The position numbers were made by a program, and so were the translations under genes. Shown in pieces: positions 25,539-36,100 of a DNA stretch of 45,458 bases; within the stretch, counting starts at the first letter, position 1, and each line of letters opens with the position of its first letter. The DNA comes from Bacteroidales bacterium (GTDB taxonomy: Bacteria; Bacteroidota; Bacteroidia; Bacteroidales; UBA932). The stretch is taken from positions 1 to 45,458 of the forward strand of contig JAGAAD010000072.1 of assembly GCA_017615445.1 (NCBI GenBank), written 5' to 3'. The notes beneath the pieces were generated by a model, which worked only from the letters and a program-made list of their open reading frames with translations, was not told the DNA's origin and ran no database searches.

Positions 25539-26692
25539 AGCACCTCGATGTGCTCGTTCGGTGCCTCCATTATGTTCCAGGAGAGGACGGCGCCCTCAAA
25601 GCCGTGCTTTAAGACCGCGTCCAGCGACTCTCGGACATAGTCAGGCGAGGTGGGGACTACTCCCTCGCGGTAGTTGATCTCGATCCCGGGGTATTTCGCG
25701 CAGGGGTAGGCCTCCATGGCCTCCAGCTGGGAGTCGAGGAACTCCAGCGACATCTCGAACGAGGGATAACCCTGGGCGCCCGGGACAGCCGCGCGCATCA
25801 GATCGTATTCGAAGCCCATACCGGCCGGTGCGAAGGTGCGGCGGTAGAGCATGGGCTTGATGAAGTCCGCGTGGCGCGCCAGAATCGAGTAGTCCTGCCC
25901 CACGAACGGCGCCATGAACGGCGCGTAGAGGTCCATGCCCACAGTCAGCCCGCGACTGCGCAGGCTGTCTGCTACCGCGCCCACGGACGAGCTGACTATA
26001 TGGCCTTTGGCCCGGAAAAACTCCGCGGCCAGCGGGCTCTCGAACGCGAATCCCTCTGCCGGCGTGTAGCCAGTTACCGATAGGAACGAATCGCCGGCGG
26101 CGGCCCAGGCGGCGCGCACGTCAGAAAGGGAGACGCCCTCCGCGGCGAACGCCTGCTCGCAAAGCGGACAGCCGCAACACATCACGCCGCCCACGCCGCC
26201 GACGAACGACTGGGTGCGTATGCGGTCCAGGAAGACTCCGTCGAAACCGCAATCGGCAAAAAAGCGGTCGTAAATCGCAACTACATTAGCGCGGTTGCCC
26301 GGATCGGACGGGCAGTTGAAACGGAAGCCCTCCCCCGCCGCCAGATCATAGTTGGCGGGCGCCTTGCCCCAAATGTCCACTGCCGGGCTGTTCTCGCAGA
26401 CCTCCTCCGTCTCGGCAAAAACCGGCAGCCAGAGCAGCATCTCGATCCCCTTCGAATGCAGGTACTCCCCCACCTCGCGGTAGATCTGCGCGTCCGTGCT
26501 CCAGCCTATTATAACCTTCCCCACAGGAATCAGCCGGCTCACGGTGTCTATCCGGCCGATAATCTGCTCGGCGGTGTAGTCCGGATGATTCCAACTTCCC
26601 AGGGAGACCTGGACGACGTAGTCCGGATGCTTTTTCACGGAGCATCCGGCCAGGGTCAGAAGGCATAGCGCCAGTAGTGCCAGTTTTTTCAT
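25535..26692 (-). CDS. TIM-barrel-like lipoprotein, putative glycoside hydrolase
   Basis: A 385-residue lipoprotein (signal MKKLALLALCLLTLAGC, Cys17). The pattern of strands ending in acidic or aromatic residues looks like a (beta/alpha)8 glycoside hydrolase: KVIIGWSTD, IEMLLWLPVF, FDGVFLDRIR, TVGMDLYAPFM, ADFIKPMLYRR, KYPGIEINYRE and GAVLSWNIM. FDGVFLDRIR is followed by a Cys cluster C-C-G-C-P-L-C (172-178) that may bind metal or form disulfides. The family is not one I can name with certainty, and no substrate is known. It starts two bases after purD, so it may be cotranscribed with the purine operon, though it has no obvious metabolic link. Confidence 0.6.
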   Translation of the reverse strand: MKKLALLALCLLTLAGCSVKKHPDYVVQVSLGSWNHPDYTAEQIIGRIDTVSRLIPVGKVIIGWSTDAQIYREVGEYLHSKGIEMLLWLPVFAETEEVCENSPAVDIWGKAPANYDLAAGEGFRFNCPSDPGNRANVVAIYDRFFADCGFDGVFLDRIRTQSFVGGVGGVMCCGCPLCEQAFAAEGVSLSDVRAAWAAAGDSFLSVTGYTPAEGFAFESPLAAEFFRAKGHIVSSSVGAVADSLRSRGLTVGMDLYAPFMAPFVGQDYSILARHADFIKPMLYRRTFAPAGMGFEYDLMRAAVPGAQGYPSFEMSLEFLDSQLEAMEAYPCAKYPGIEINYREGVVPTSPDYVRESLDAVLKHGFEGAVLSWNIMEAPNEHIEVL

Positions 26693-26694
26693 TG

Positions 26695-27942
26695 TCAGAA
26701 TGCCAGATGGGCTATGTCGCGGCGATAGAAGAGGTTATCGCAGCGTATCTTTTCAATCTCCTTATAGACTTCCGAGCGCGCTGCGGCCAGATCCTTACCT
26801 CTGCATACCACCATCAGCACTCGTCCTCCTCCGGTCACCAGCTTGCCGTCGCGAATAGCTGTTCCCATATGGTAAACTTTTGCGCCCACCGCACTCAGAT
26901 TCTCTATCGCGAAACCCTTATCGTAGTGGCCGGGGTAACCCTTCGATGCCAGAACGACACCAAGGGTAACATCGTCCGCCCACCCCTGCTCAGCGACCTC
27001 CCTGCCGGCCGCGACTCCTTCGAAAATGTCGAATATGTCGCTCTTAAGCAGCGGCAGGACCACCTCGGTCTCGGGATCGCCGAAACGGGCGTTGAATTCT
27101 ATCACCTTGATTCCCTGAGGAGTCTTCATCAGGCCGCCGTAGAGCACGCCTGAAAGCGGCAGGCCCTCGGAGACCATCGCCGACGCCGCCTTGCACATTA
27201 TTTCCTGATAGGCGAACTCGCGGTCCTCGGGAGTGATGAAGGGCAGGCCGGTGTAGGCGCCCATTCCCCCGGTGTTAGGGCCTTTGTCGCCGTCATAAGC
27301 GCGCTTATGATCCTGCGAGAGCGGCATCGGGTAGACGCGGTATCCGTCCACGAAGCAGAGGAAGGAGAACTCGGGGCCGGTAAGGAAATCCTCCACGACC
27401 ACACGGCCTTCGCCGAAGGTCTTGTCCAGCAACATATCAGCAAGCGCCTTGCGGGCTTCATCCAGGTCCTGGGCAATCACCACGCCCTTTCCGGCAGCCA
27501 GTCCGTCGTACTTGAGAACGGCCGGGAACGGGCGAGCGGAGACATAGGACAGCGCCTCATCGTAGCTGGAAAAACTGCGATAGGAAGCGGTGGGAATACC
27601 ATACTTGGCCATAAGCTTCTTCGCGAACTCCTTAGAGCTCTCGATTGCCGTGGCAGCCTTCGTGTGGCCGAAGATCTTCAGCCCGGCAGCGCGTAACTCG
27701 TCCACGATTCCCACCGCCAGTGCGGCCTCGGGGCCCACGACCGTGAGATCGACTCTATGCTCAAGTGCAAAGGCCTTCAAGCCTTTCACGTCCGTGTCTT
27801 TCAACGGCACACATTCAGCTTGCGCAGAAATTCCGGCATTGCCGGGAGCGCAGTAGATCTTTCCCACCTGCGGGCTGCGGCTCAGCGCATCCACGATAGC
27901 GTGCTCGCGGCCTCCGCCGCCTATGACCAGTACTGTTTTCAT
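26695..27942 (-). CDS. purD: Phosphoribosylamine-glycine ligase (GAR synthetase)
   Basis: Second step of de novo purine synthesis: ATP-dependent joining of glycine to phosphoribosylamine. The 415-residue ATP-grasp enzyme shows VLVIGGGGREHAI at the N-terminus, GLAAGKGVVIA in the ATP loop, and the C-terminal block IEFNARFGDPETEVVLPLL with metal ligands. The length is normal. Last purine gene of the operon, 3 bases after purH. Confidence 0.97.
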   Translation of the reverse strand: MKTVLVIGGGGREHAIVDALSRSPQVGKIYCAPGNAGISAQAECVPLKDTDVKGLKAFALEHRVDLTVVGPEAALAVGIVDELRAAGLKIFGHTKAATAIESSKEFAKKLMAKYGIPTASYRSFSSYDEALSYVSARPFPAVLKYDGLAAGKGVVIAQDLDEARKALADMLLDKTFGEGRVVVEDFLTGPEFSFLCFVDGYRVYPMPLSQDHKRAYDGDKGPNTGGMGAYTGLPFITPEDREFAYQEIMCKAASAMVSEGLPLSGVLYGGLMKTPQGIKVIEFNARFGDPETEVVLPLLKSDIFDIFEGVAAGREVAEQGWADDVTLGVVLASKGYPGHYDKGFAIENLSAVGAKVYHMGTAIRDGKLVTGGGRVLMVVCRGKDLAAARSEVYKEIEKIRCDNLFYRRDIAHLAF

Positions 27943-27945
27943 ATT

Positions 27946-29475
27946 CTAATGTTTGAAATGGCGTACGCCAGTGAAGAGCATGCAGATGCCCAGTTCGTCG
28001 GCCTTCTTGATGGCGTCTTCGTCGCGGATGCTGCCGCCGGGCTGGACTATCACCGTCACTCCGTAGCCTGCTGCCAGCGCGACCGTGTCGTCGAAGGGCA
28101 GGAAGCCGTCCGAAGCGAGCACAAGGCCCTCGGTGAAACCGGCGTTCTTCGCCTCGTTGAGAGCGATTTCAGCCGAGCCCACGCGGTTGGTCTGACCGGC
28201 GCCGATGCCGATTGTGTGGTTGTCCTTCACCACGGCGATGGCGTTGGACTTGACGTGCTTGACTATCTTCCAGCCGAAGTTGGCCTCTGCCAGCTGGGCT
28301 GCACTTGGCTTGACCTTCGTGACGCACATCTCGGGGGTCACTTCCTCAACCTGAGTGTCCAGTTGCTGGGCGAGCAGCCCGCCGTTCACGCTGATGTACT
28401 GCGGAACGGGAGCATTGGTGCGGGTCATGTCCACCTTCATCACGCGAAGGTTCTTCTTCGAAGACAGGATCTCCAGAGCCTCGGGAGTGTAGTCCGGAGC
28501 GATCACTATCTCCAGGAAGATGGGCTTCATGCCTGCAGCCACCTCGGCGGTAAGGGTGCGGTTCACGCCCACTATTCCGCCGTAGATGCTCACCTTGTCC
28601 GCCTCATAGGCCGCCTGCCAGGCCTCCTCGATGGTCTTGCCCACTGCGGCTCCGCAAGGATTCATATGCTTGAGGGCCACGCAGAAAGGCTCCTCGAAGT
28701 CTCGCAGGACATTCAAGGCAGCGTTTGCATCCTGAATATTATTGTAGGACAGCTCTTTGCCCTGAATCTGCTCTGCGAATGCCAGAGAGAACGGGGCGGG
28801 CTCGAGAGCGGCGTAGAACTTGGCGCTCTGGTGGGGATTCTCGCCGTAGCGCAGGCCCTGCTTGAGGTCGTACTCCAGGAAGAGTTTCTCGTTAAGGCCC
28901 GCCTGTGCGCGCATATAGGTGGCGATGCAGGAGTCGTATTCGGCGGTGTGCGTATAGGCCTTTGCGGACAACTTCAGGCGGGTCTCGTCTGAAGTCTTTC
29001 CGTTAGCACGAAGTTCAGCAAGCACGGTATCATAATCGTTAGGATCGCAGACGATAGTCACGTCCTTCCAGTTCTTGGCCGCGCTGCGCACCATCGAAGG
29101 TCCGCCTATGTCGATATTCTCGATTGCATCCTCCATAGTCACGCCTTCCTTCGCGATGGTCTGGCGGAACGGATACAAGTTCACGCAGACCAGCTCGATA
29201 GTCTCGATTCCGTTTTCCTTCAGGGTCTCCATGTGCTCAGGCACGTCCCTGCGGGCCAGAATGCCGCCATGGACCTTCGGGTGCAGGGTTTTCACACGGC
29301 CGTCGCAGATCTCCGGGAATCCGGTGACTTCGCTGATGCCGATGGTCTTCACACCTTCTTTTTCCAACAGTTTCTGGGTTCCTCCGGTGGCGATTATTTC
29401 CCAACCGAGGTCCACAAGACCCTTAACAAACGGGACAAGACCCGTTTTGTCCGATACACTAACTAACGCTCGCAT
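27946..29475 (-). CDS. purH: Bifunctional AICAR transformylase/IMP cyclohydrolase
   Basis: Final two steps to IMP. The 509-residue protein has an N-terminal MGS-like cyclohydrolase domain ([29 protein letters not shown], about 1-190) and a C-terminal AICAR transformylase domain containing the K-H-M-N-P-C-G formyl-transfer motif and RYGENPHQSA. All expected blocks are present. Its start overlaps purN by 13 bases. Confidence 0.97.
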   Translation of the reverse strand: MRALVSVSDKTGLVPFVKGLVDLGWEIIATGGTQKLLEKEGVKTIGISEVTGFPEICDGRVKTLHPKVHGGILARRDVPEHMETLKENGIETIELVCVNLYPFRQTIAKEGVTMEDAIENIDIGGPSMVRSAAKNWKDVTIVCDPNDYDTVLAELRANGKTSDETRLKLSAKAYTHTAEYDSCIATYMRAQAGLNEKLFLEYDLKQGLRYGENPHQSAKFYAALEPAPFSLAFAEQIQGKELSYNNIQDANAALNVLRDFEEPFCVALKHMNPCGAAVGKTIEEAWQAAYEADKVSIYGGIVGVNRTLTAEVAAGMKPIFLEIVIAPDYTPEALEILSSKKNLRVMKVDMTRTNAPVPQYISVNGGLLAQQLDTQVEEVTPEMCVTKVKPSAAQLAEANFGWKIVKHVKSNAIAVVKDNHTIGIGAGQTNRVGSAEIALNEAKNAGFTEGLVLASDGFLPFDDTVALAAGYGVTVIVQPGGSIRDEDAIKKADELGICMLFTGVRHFKH

Positions 29476-30029
29476 AAGATTTTATTAATAGTTTCAACGT
29501 ATAATTCATGTTCTATCTTCTGCCCGAGGCGATGCACCTCTTCCGGATCGGACCCCTCGTAGGGGAAAGCGCGCTGGGCGATAATCTTTCCGCCGTCCAA
29601 GTCCGAATTTACCCAATGGATGGAGATGCCGTAGACTTTCACCCCATAGGCCACCGCCTGCTCCACTGCGTGGGCGCCCTTGAAGGCCGGCAGCAAAGAC
29701 GGGTGGATGTTGATTATCTTGCCCTCGTAGGCCTGCAGCAGAGTATCCCCCACTATTCTCATATAGCCGGCAAGGCAAACAAGTTCCACCTGCCGCTCAT
29801 CCAGAATCTTGACAATCTCGGCTTCATAGTCGGCCTTCGAGGCATAAGCGTGGGGATCGAAGACGAAGGTCTCCACTCCCAACTCGCGCGCCCTGTCAAT
29901 CACGGCCGCGCCGGGCTTGTCGCAGACCATCACGGCCACGCGCGCGGGGATAACGCCGCTCGCGCAAGCCTTGGCGATAGCCACGAAATTAGTGCCTGTT
30001 CCGCTGGCAAAAACAGCTAGATTATGCAT
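29463..30029 (-). CDS. purN: Phosphoribosylglycinamide formyltransferase (folate-dependent)
   Basis: Transfers formyl from 10-formyl-THF to GAR. A 188-residue protein with [13 protein letters not shown] for phosphate binding and the catalytic triad equivalent N107, H109 ([12 protein letters not shown]) and D145 (SDLDGG). The length is normal. Overlaps purM by 13 bases and purH by 13 bases, so the three are tightly coupled. Confidence 0.96.
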   Translation of the reverse strand: MHNLAVFASGTGTNFVAIAKACASGVIPARVAVMVCDKPGAAVIDRARELGVETFVFDPHAYASKADYEAEIVKILDERQVELVCLAGYMRIVGDTLLQAYEGKIINIHPSLLPAFKGAHAVEQAVAYGVKVYGISIHWVNSDLDGGKIIAQRAFPYEGSDPEEVHRLGQKIEHELYVETINKILCER

Positions 30030-31042
30030 ACTCCTTCCTTGTCTGTGACCTTGCCGATAACTGATGCCTTCTCGCCGCAGGATTCGAGAATCTCGATGGC
30101 CTTCTGCGCCTCAGAAGCGTCCAGAACGACCACCATTCCGATTCCCATATTGAAGATGTTGAACATCTCGCGATGAGGCACTCCGCCCCACTTTTCGAGC
30201 ATCTTGAAGACCGGGAGGATCTCCCAGCTTCCCTCGCGGATCTCCAGGCCCTGGCCTTCATGCAGCACGCGCGGGATGTTTTCGTCGAAGCCGCCGCCCG
30301 TGATATGCGCAACTCCGTGGACATCGCACTGGCGAATCACCTGGAGCATCTGCTTCACATAGATCTTGGTGGGGGTAAGCAACACCTCACCGAGCTTGCG
30401 GCCGCCGAATTCGGGGATTTCATCAGAATAAGACAGCCCTGCGTCCGCAACTATCTTCCGCACCAGGCTGAAGCCGTTCGAGTGAACGCCGCTGGACGCG
30501 ATTCCCACCAGCACATCGCCCACCTTCACCTTCGAGCCGTCGATGAGCCGCGACTTCTCCACCACGCCGGTGGTGTAACCGGCGATGTCGTACTCGCCGT
30601 CGGCATACATGCCCGGCATCTCGGCGGTCTCTCCGCCCACCAGCGCGCAGCCGGCCTGGCGGCAGCCCTCGGCCACACCGGCCACAATAGCCTCAACCTT
30701 CGCGGGGACGTTGTGTCCGAGCGCGACATAGTCAAGGAAAAACAGCGGTTCGGCGCCCTGCGCGAGGACGTCGTTCACACACATGGCCACGGCGTCGATG
30801 CCGATGGTGTCGTGCTTGTCCATCGCGAAAGCGATCTTGAGCTTGGTGCCCACGCCGTCAGTGCCGCTGACGAGGACCGGTTCGCGCACGCCGAGCGAGG
30901 CGAGGTCGAACATGCCCCCGAAGGAGCCGATATTGCCCATGGAACCGGGGCGTGCGGTGCTGGCCACATGCTGCTTGATGCGCCTGACCACTTCGTAGCC
31001 GGCTTCGAGATTCACGCCGGACTGTTCGTATGATTTAGCCAT
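30017..31042 (-). CDS. purM: Phosphoribosylformylglycinamidine cyclo-ligase (AIR synthetase)
   Basis: ATP-dependent ring closure of FGAM to AIR. A 341-residue PurM-fold enzyme: [56 protein letters not shown] and [15 protein letters not shown] are the family motifs. Normal length; 1 base after purF. Confidence 0.97.
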   Translation of the reverse strand: MAKSYEQSGVNLEAGYEVVRRIKQHVASTARPGSMGNIGSFGGMFDLASLGVREPVLVSGTDGVGTKLKIAFAMDKHDTIGIDAVAMCVNDVLAQGAEPLFFLDYVALGHNVPAKVEAIVAGVAEGCRQAGCALVGGETAEMPGMYADGEYDIAGYTTGVVEKSRLIDGSKVKVGDVLVGIASSGVHSNGFSLVRKIVADAGLSYSDEIPEFGGRKLGEVLLTPTKIYVKQMLQVIRQCDVHGVAHITGGGFDENIPRVLHEGQGLEIREGSWEILPVFKMLEKWGGVPHREMFNIFNMGIGMVVVLDASEAQKAIEILESCGEKASVIGKVTDKEGVCII

Positions 31043-31043
31043 A

Positions 31044-32402
31044 TCAGTCTTCGCTATGTTTGTCGTCGTAGAGCAGAGTAGGATATTCGCCCGTGAAGCA
31101 GGCCTGGCAAGGATCCGCGCAGCCGAAGCAGGATTCGCGCGTGGATTCGGGGCTGAGGTAGCCCAGCGAGTCCGCGCCTATCATCTTGCAGGCCTCATCC
31201 AGGCCGCGACTCGAGCAGAGCAGCTCCTCGAGGGTGCTGGTGTCCACTCCGTAGTGGCAGGGGAAGCGCATCATCGGGCTGGCGATTCGGACATGGACCT
31301 CGGCCGCGCCCGCATCCCGCAGGAGTTTCACTATCTTGAGACAGGTGGTGCCGCGGACGATGGAGTCGTCCACCAGCACGATACGCTTGCCGTTCACTAT
31401 GCTGTGCACGGGGGAAAGTTTCATCTTCACTCCCAGTTCGCGCATGGACTGCACGGGCTGGATGAAGGTGCGGCCTACGTATTTGTGCTTGATCAGGCCC
31501 ATCTCGAAGGGGATGCCGCTGCCTTCGGCATAGCCCATGGCGGCGCTCAGGCCGGATTCGGGCACGCCCACCACCATATCGGCTTCCGCCGGGCATTCGT
31601 GCGCAAGACGGCGGCCGGCCTCCTTGCGGTAGGCGTGGACATTGCAACCGTCTATGTCGCTGTCCGGACGGGCGAAATAGATGTATTCCATCGCGCACAT
31701 GCGATGCCTGCTGTAGCGGGAATAACTGGTGCTGCGCATGCCGTGGGCGTCCAGCGACAGGATCTCGCCGGGCTCCACGTCCCTGAGGAACTTCGCGCCC
31801 ATTATGTCGAATGCGCAGGATTCGCTGCTCACCACATAGCCGCCGTCCAGTTCGCCCAGGCACAAAGGCTTGATGCCGTGCTTGTCGCGGCAGGCGTAGA
31901 TGCGGCTGGGGGTCATCACCACAAAAGCGAAACCGCCTTCCATCATGTTCAGCGCCTTCACGAGGTTCACTATGCGGTCTTCACCGGCCTGCTTCTTGAT
32001 AAGGTGGGCCAGGAGCTCGCTGTGCATGCCTGTCTGGAAGATAACGCCGCGCTTCTCCAGATAATCCGAAATCTGCTTCGCGTTGATCACATTACCGTCG
32101 CAGGCCACTGCGAAGTCTCCCCCACGGTGGTGGAAGAAGAGGGGCTCCACGCACTCCAGGCCGTCGTTGGCGTCGTTGGAATACTTGACGCTGCCTATTC
32201 CCATATCGCCCGGGAGATGGTTAAGCTCGCCGTTTGTGAATATTTCGCTCAGAAGGCCCAGTCCACGGTGACGGTAATACTTGCCGGCGCTGTCGAAGGT
32301 GCCTATTCCACCGCCTTCCTGTCCGCGGTGCTGAAGATTGTGCAGACCGTAGTAGATCCGCATCGCGGCGTCTTTGACGCCGAATACTGCCAAAACTCCC
32401 AT
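31044..32402 (-). CDS. purF: Amidophosphoribosyltransferase homologue without glutaminase nucleophile
   Basis: First committed step of purine synthesis (PRPP to phosphoribosylamine). The phosphoribosyltransferase half is intact: [12 protein letters not shown] (342-353) binds PRPP, and the four Cys ligands of a Bacillus-type 4Fe-4S cluster are present (C236 in [11 protein letters not shown]382 in RFPCHYG, C432 and C435 in PCQACFTG). The N-terminal Ntn glutaminase is damaged. The catalytic Cys1 of CGVFGI-type proteins aligns with the initiator Met of MGVLAVFG, and a stop two codons upstream rules out an N-terminal extension. Other pocket residues also differ: K73 for Arg, N76 for Thr, D102 for Asn and H127 for Asp. 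It may use free ammonia, or another PurF may exist in the genome. Confidence 0.88.
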   Translation of the reverse strand: MGVLAVFGVKDAAMRIYYGLHNLQHRGQEGGGIGTFDSAGKYYRHRGLGLLSEIFTNGELNHLPGDMGIGSVKYSNDANDGLECVEPLFFHHRGGDFAVACDGNVINAKQISDYLEKRGVIFQTGMHSELLAHLIKKQAGEDRIVNLVKALNMMEGGFAFVVMTPSRIYACRDKHGIKPLCLGELDGGYVVSSESCAFDIMGAKFLRDVEPGEILSLDAHGMRSTSYSRYSRHRMCAMEYIYFARPDSDIDGCNVHAYRKEAGRRLAHECPAEADMVVGVPESGLSAAMGYAEGSGIPFEMGLIKHKYVGRTFIQPVQSMRELGVKMKLSPVHSIVNGKRIVLVDDSIVRGTTCLKIVKLLRDAGAAEVHVRIASPMMRFPCHYGVDTSTLEELLCSSRGLDEACKMIGADSLGYLSPESTRESCFGCADPCQACFTGEYPTLLYDDKHSED

Positions 32403-33112
32403 TATTTAGATTCTAACCTTTCAAGTACTTGAGTGTATGCCGTGATGACGTCTCCAAGGTCCAGACGGAAACGGTCTTTGTCCAGCCTTTCCTGAGTCTT
32501 CTCATCCCACAGACGGCAGGTGTCCGGACTGATTTCGTCCGAAATGATAATCTCGCCCGTGTCCGATGCGCGGCCGAACTCTATCTTTGCGTCCACCAGC
32601 TCTATTCCCACCTTGTGGAAGAGATCCGTGAGCAGTTTGCCTGCTTTTCTTGCCATGGACAGAATGAGGTCCAGTTCTTCGTAGGTGGCGAGTTTGAGAG
32701 CCACAGCCTGGTCTCTGTTCATCAGAGGGTCTCCGAGTTCGTCGTTGTTGTAGCAAAGATCCACTATCGTGTTCTCCGGCTTGAAGCCGTCCTCCACTCC
32801 CAGTTTGGAGGCGAGAGTGCCAGCCATCCTGTTGTGGACCACCACCTCGAGGGGAATTATCTCGATCTTGCGGCAAAGCTGCTCGCGGTCGTCCAACCTC
32901 TCGATGAAGTGCGTGGGGATCCCGAAACCGTTCAGATAATCGAGCAGAAGCGCCGATATCTTGTTAGTCAGGATGCCTTTGCCTTTCAGACGGGCACGTT
33001 TGACATTGTTGTAGGCAACGATCACGTCGTTGTAGTGGAAAATCACCTTGTTCGGATCTTCGACGGCGTAGATTCGCTTTTCGTTTCCTTCAAAAATGAG
33101 TTCTTTTTTCAT
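32402..33112 (-). CDS. purC: SAICAR synthetase, canonical bacterial form
   Basis: Joins aspartate to CAIR with ATP. A 236-residue protein with all canonical blocks: IPTHFIERL, EVVVHNRMAGTLASKLG, DDELGDPLMN-type segment, VDAKIEFGR, DEISPDTCRLWD and the C-terminal LDKDRFRLDLG. Overlaps purL by 4 bases (ATGA) and purF by 1 base. This is one of two SAICAR synthetases in the operon (see 37307-37990) and is the one expected to carry the normal pathway flux. Confidence 0.95.
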   Translation of the reverse strand: MKKELIFEGNEKRIYAVEDPNKVIFHYNDVIVAYNNVKRARLKGKGILTNKISALLLDYLNGFGIPTHFIERLDDREQLCRKIEIIPLEVVVHNRMAGTLASKLGVEDGFKPENTIVDLCYNNDELGDPLMNRDQAVALKLATYEELDLILSMARKAGKLLTDLFHKVGIELVDAKIEFGRASDTGEIIISDEISPDTCRLWDEKTQERLDKDRFRLDLGDVITAYTQVLERLESK

Positions 33113-36100
33113 CGGACCTTTCTAAAATAATACACTGCGTTTTCAAATATAGGCTGACGGCACTCGCCGCTTATGTTCTTGTAGAGGCCCTCCTCATAGC
33201 GTTCGGAGTGGCCCATCTTGCCAAGAATATGACCGTCCGGGCTGAGGATGCCCTCGATGTCGTAGTAGGATCCGTTCGGATTGTCCAGATAGCGGAACGC
33301 CACCTGGCCGCGGGCGAACAGTTCTTTCGCTTCCTTCTCCCCCACCACGAACTTACCTTCGCCGTGGCTGAAGGCAATGCTGTGCACATCACCCACCTTC
33401 ATACCTGAAAGCCAGGGCGAATTCGCGGATTCCACCCGGGTGCGGGCGATAAGGGAAATATGGCGGTTGATGTCGTTGCGGAAAAGGGTCGGGGAATCCG
33501 GAGTCACGCTGCCTGCCTTGCCGTAGGGCAACAGGCCGCTCTTGATGAGCGCCTGGAAGCCGTTGCAGATGCCCAGAATCAGCCCGCCGCGCTTCTGCAG
33601 ACCCGCGATCGCGGCGCTGACGCGCTCGTTGCAGATCACGCTCGCTATGAACTTTCCGCTGCCGTCCGGTTCATCGCCGGAAGAGAAGCCGCCGCAGAAG
33701 GCCAGGATGTGGCTTTCGTCTATCCTGCGGCTGAGTTCCTCGATCGAATCCAGCACGTCCTGAGCGGTGAGATTGCGGAATATGAACGGCCTGACCTCCG
33801 CGCCCGCTTTGCGGAACGCCTTCGCGGTGTCGTAGTCGCAGTTCGTGCCCGGGAAAACTGGCATACAGACGACCGGATGCTCCACGGGAGCGCCGGGATA
33901 GACCAGATTCGCCGGATCGAAGGGTTTCGCCTCAACCTCCGGGACAGGAGCCTCGAATGCCGCCTTCACGCGGGGAGGATAGTTGCTGAAGTAACGTCCT
34001 TCATAGGCCTTCTCCAGGGTCTCCAGAGTCATCTCGACCCCGTTGATGCAGATGCCGCCGGAGGTGACGGTGCCGAGCAGTTCGGCGCCCTCAAGCGGTT
34101 CAGAGGCTTCGAAGACCACCGAGCCGTAGCCCAGCGAAAAGAGCTCGTCTTCCGGGAGCTCGACCTTGACTCCGAGTCCGTTGCCCATCGCCATCTTCAC
34201 GAGGGCCTCCGCCACTCCGCCGTAGCTGAGCGACCATGCTGACAGGATGCGGCCGGCCTTGATCTGCCCGCGCAGCCAGTTCCAGTTGCGCTTCAGCTGA
34301 TCCGTGTCCGGCATGTAGTCCTCGAGCGGCTTGTGACGCAGGAGGTAGATCTTGTTCCCCGCTTTCTTGAAGGGGGTGCTGATGACGTCTCTGACGTCCA
34401 CCGTAGTGATGCCGAAGGCCACGAGGGTCGGCGGGACGTGGATGTGCTCGAAGGTTCCGCTCATGGAATCCTTGCCGCCGATCGAGGGCAGACCGAGGGC
34501 GGCCTGCATCTTCAGCGCGCCGAGAAGGGCGCTTAGCGGCTTGCCCCAGGTGTGCGGGTCCGAAGTCATGCGCTCGAAGTACTCCTGATAGGAGAAGCGC
34601 ATGCGGCTCCAGTCCGCTCCGGCGCAGGCTAGCTTCGTGCAAGCCTCCACCACGGCATATGCCGCGCTGTGATACGGGCTCCAAAGCGCGAGGTCCGGGT
34701 TGAAGCCGAAGGCCATCGCGCTCGCGGTGTTCGTGACGCCGTCCACAGGCAGTTTCTGCACGGACACCTGAGTCTCGCTGGCCTGGCGCGCTCCGCCGTA
34801 GGGCATGAGCACGGTCGAACGGCCTATCGTGGAATCGAACATCTCCACCAGGCCCTTCTGCGAGGCCACGTTCGGAGAGGACATCACGCCGAGCATCTTC
34901 TCCTCGAGCGTGCGGCCTGCAGGCTCACGGACGAAGGGGTTGCGCTCCTCCACCGCCGAGATGGCGGCCTTGGAGTAATGCCTCGCGCCGGCGCTGTCTA
35001 TGAACGCGCGGGTGAGATCGCACACCTTACGGCCGTGGAAATACATCCGCATGCGGGCGGAGTCGGTGACGTCCGCCACATGTGTAACTTCGATATTGTC
35101 CGCCTGGCAGAGCTCCATGAAACGCTCTTTGTCCGCGGCTTCAATGACCACGGCCATACGCTCCTGGGACTCGCTGATGGCGAGTTCGGTGGCATTGAGG
35201 CCGGAATACTTGACCGGCACGCGGTCCAGGTAGATATCAAGTCCGGGAGCGAGCTCGCCTATTGCCACACTCACTCCGCCTGCGCCGAAGTCGTTGGACT
35301 TCTTGATAAGGCGGGTGACTTCCCTGCGGCGGAACAGGCGCTGAAGCTGGCGCTCCTCCGGAGCGTTGCCCTTCTGCACCTCCGAGCCGCAGGTCTCGAG
35401 CGATGCCTCGGTGTGCTGCTTGGATGAACCCGTGGCGCCGCCTATTCCGTCGCGGCCGGTGCGTCCTCCGAGCAGGAGGATGACGTCGCCGGCGACGGGA
35501 CTCTCGCGGCGCACGTTCTCGGCCTTCACCGCGCCCACCACCGCGCCTATCTCCATTCGCTTGGCCGTGTAACCGTCAGAATAGATTTCGCGGACGTGGG
35601 TGGTGGCCAGACCGATCTGGTTGCCGTAGCTGGAATAACCGCCGGCCGCCTTGCGGGATATCATCCGCTGAGGAAGCTTGCCGGGAATTGTTTCGGAGAC
35701 CTTAGCCGTGATGTTGCCGGCGCCGGTCACGCGCATCGCCTGGTAGACATAGGAGCGGCCGGAAAGCGGGTCGCGGATCGCGCCGCCGAGGCAGGTGGCC
35801 GCGCCGCCGAAAGGCTCGATCTCCGTAGGATGGTTATGCGTCTCGTTCTTGAACATCAGGAGCCACTTCTGCATTTCGCCGTCCACATCCACGTTTACGA
35901 AGATGCTGCAGGCGTTGTTCTCTTCGCTCTGCTCCTGGTCGTCCAGCAGGCCCTTGGATTTGAGCCAGCGGGCGCCGATGGTGGCGAGTTCCATCAGGCA
36001 GAGAGGTTTACCCTCGCGGCCCAGCTCGCGGCGCATATTATTAAATAGGTGTAAGGAATCCTGCAGTTCGTTCTTCAGGAAGGAGTCGTCGATTGTGATC

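Noticed and set aside
31056..32432. Long open frame of 458 codons on the plus strand opposite purF
   Set aside because: Exact antisense shadow of purF in GC-rich DNA: His/Ala/Gly-rich composition, no domain, no promoter. The purF frame has clear family motifs.
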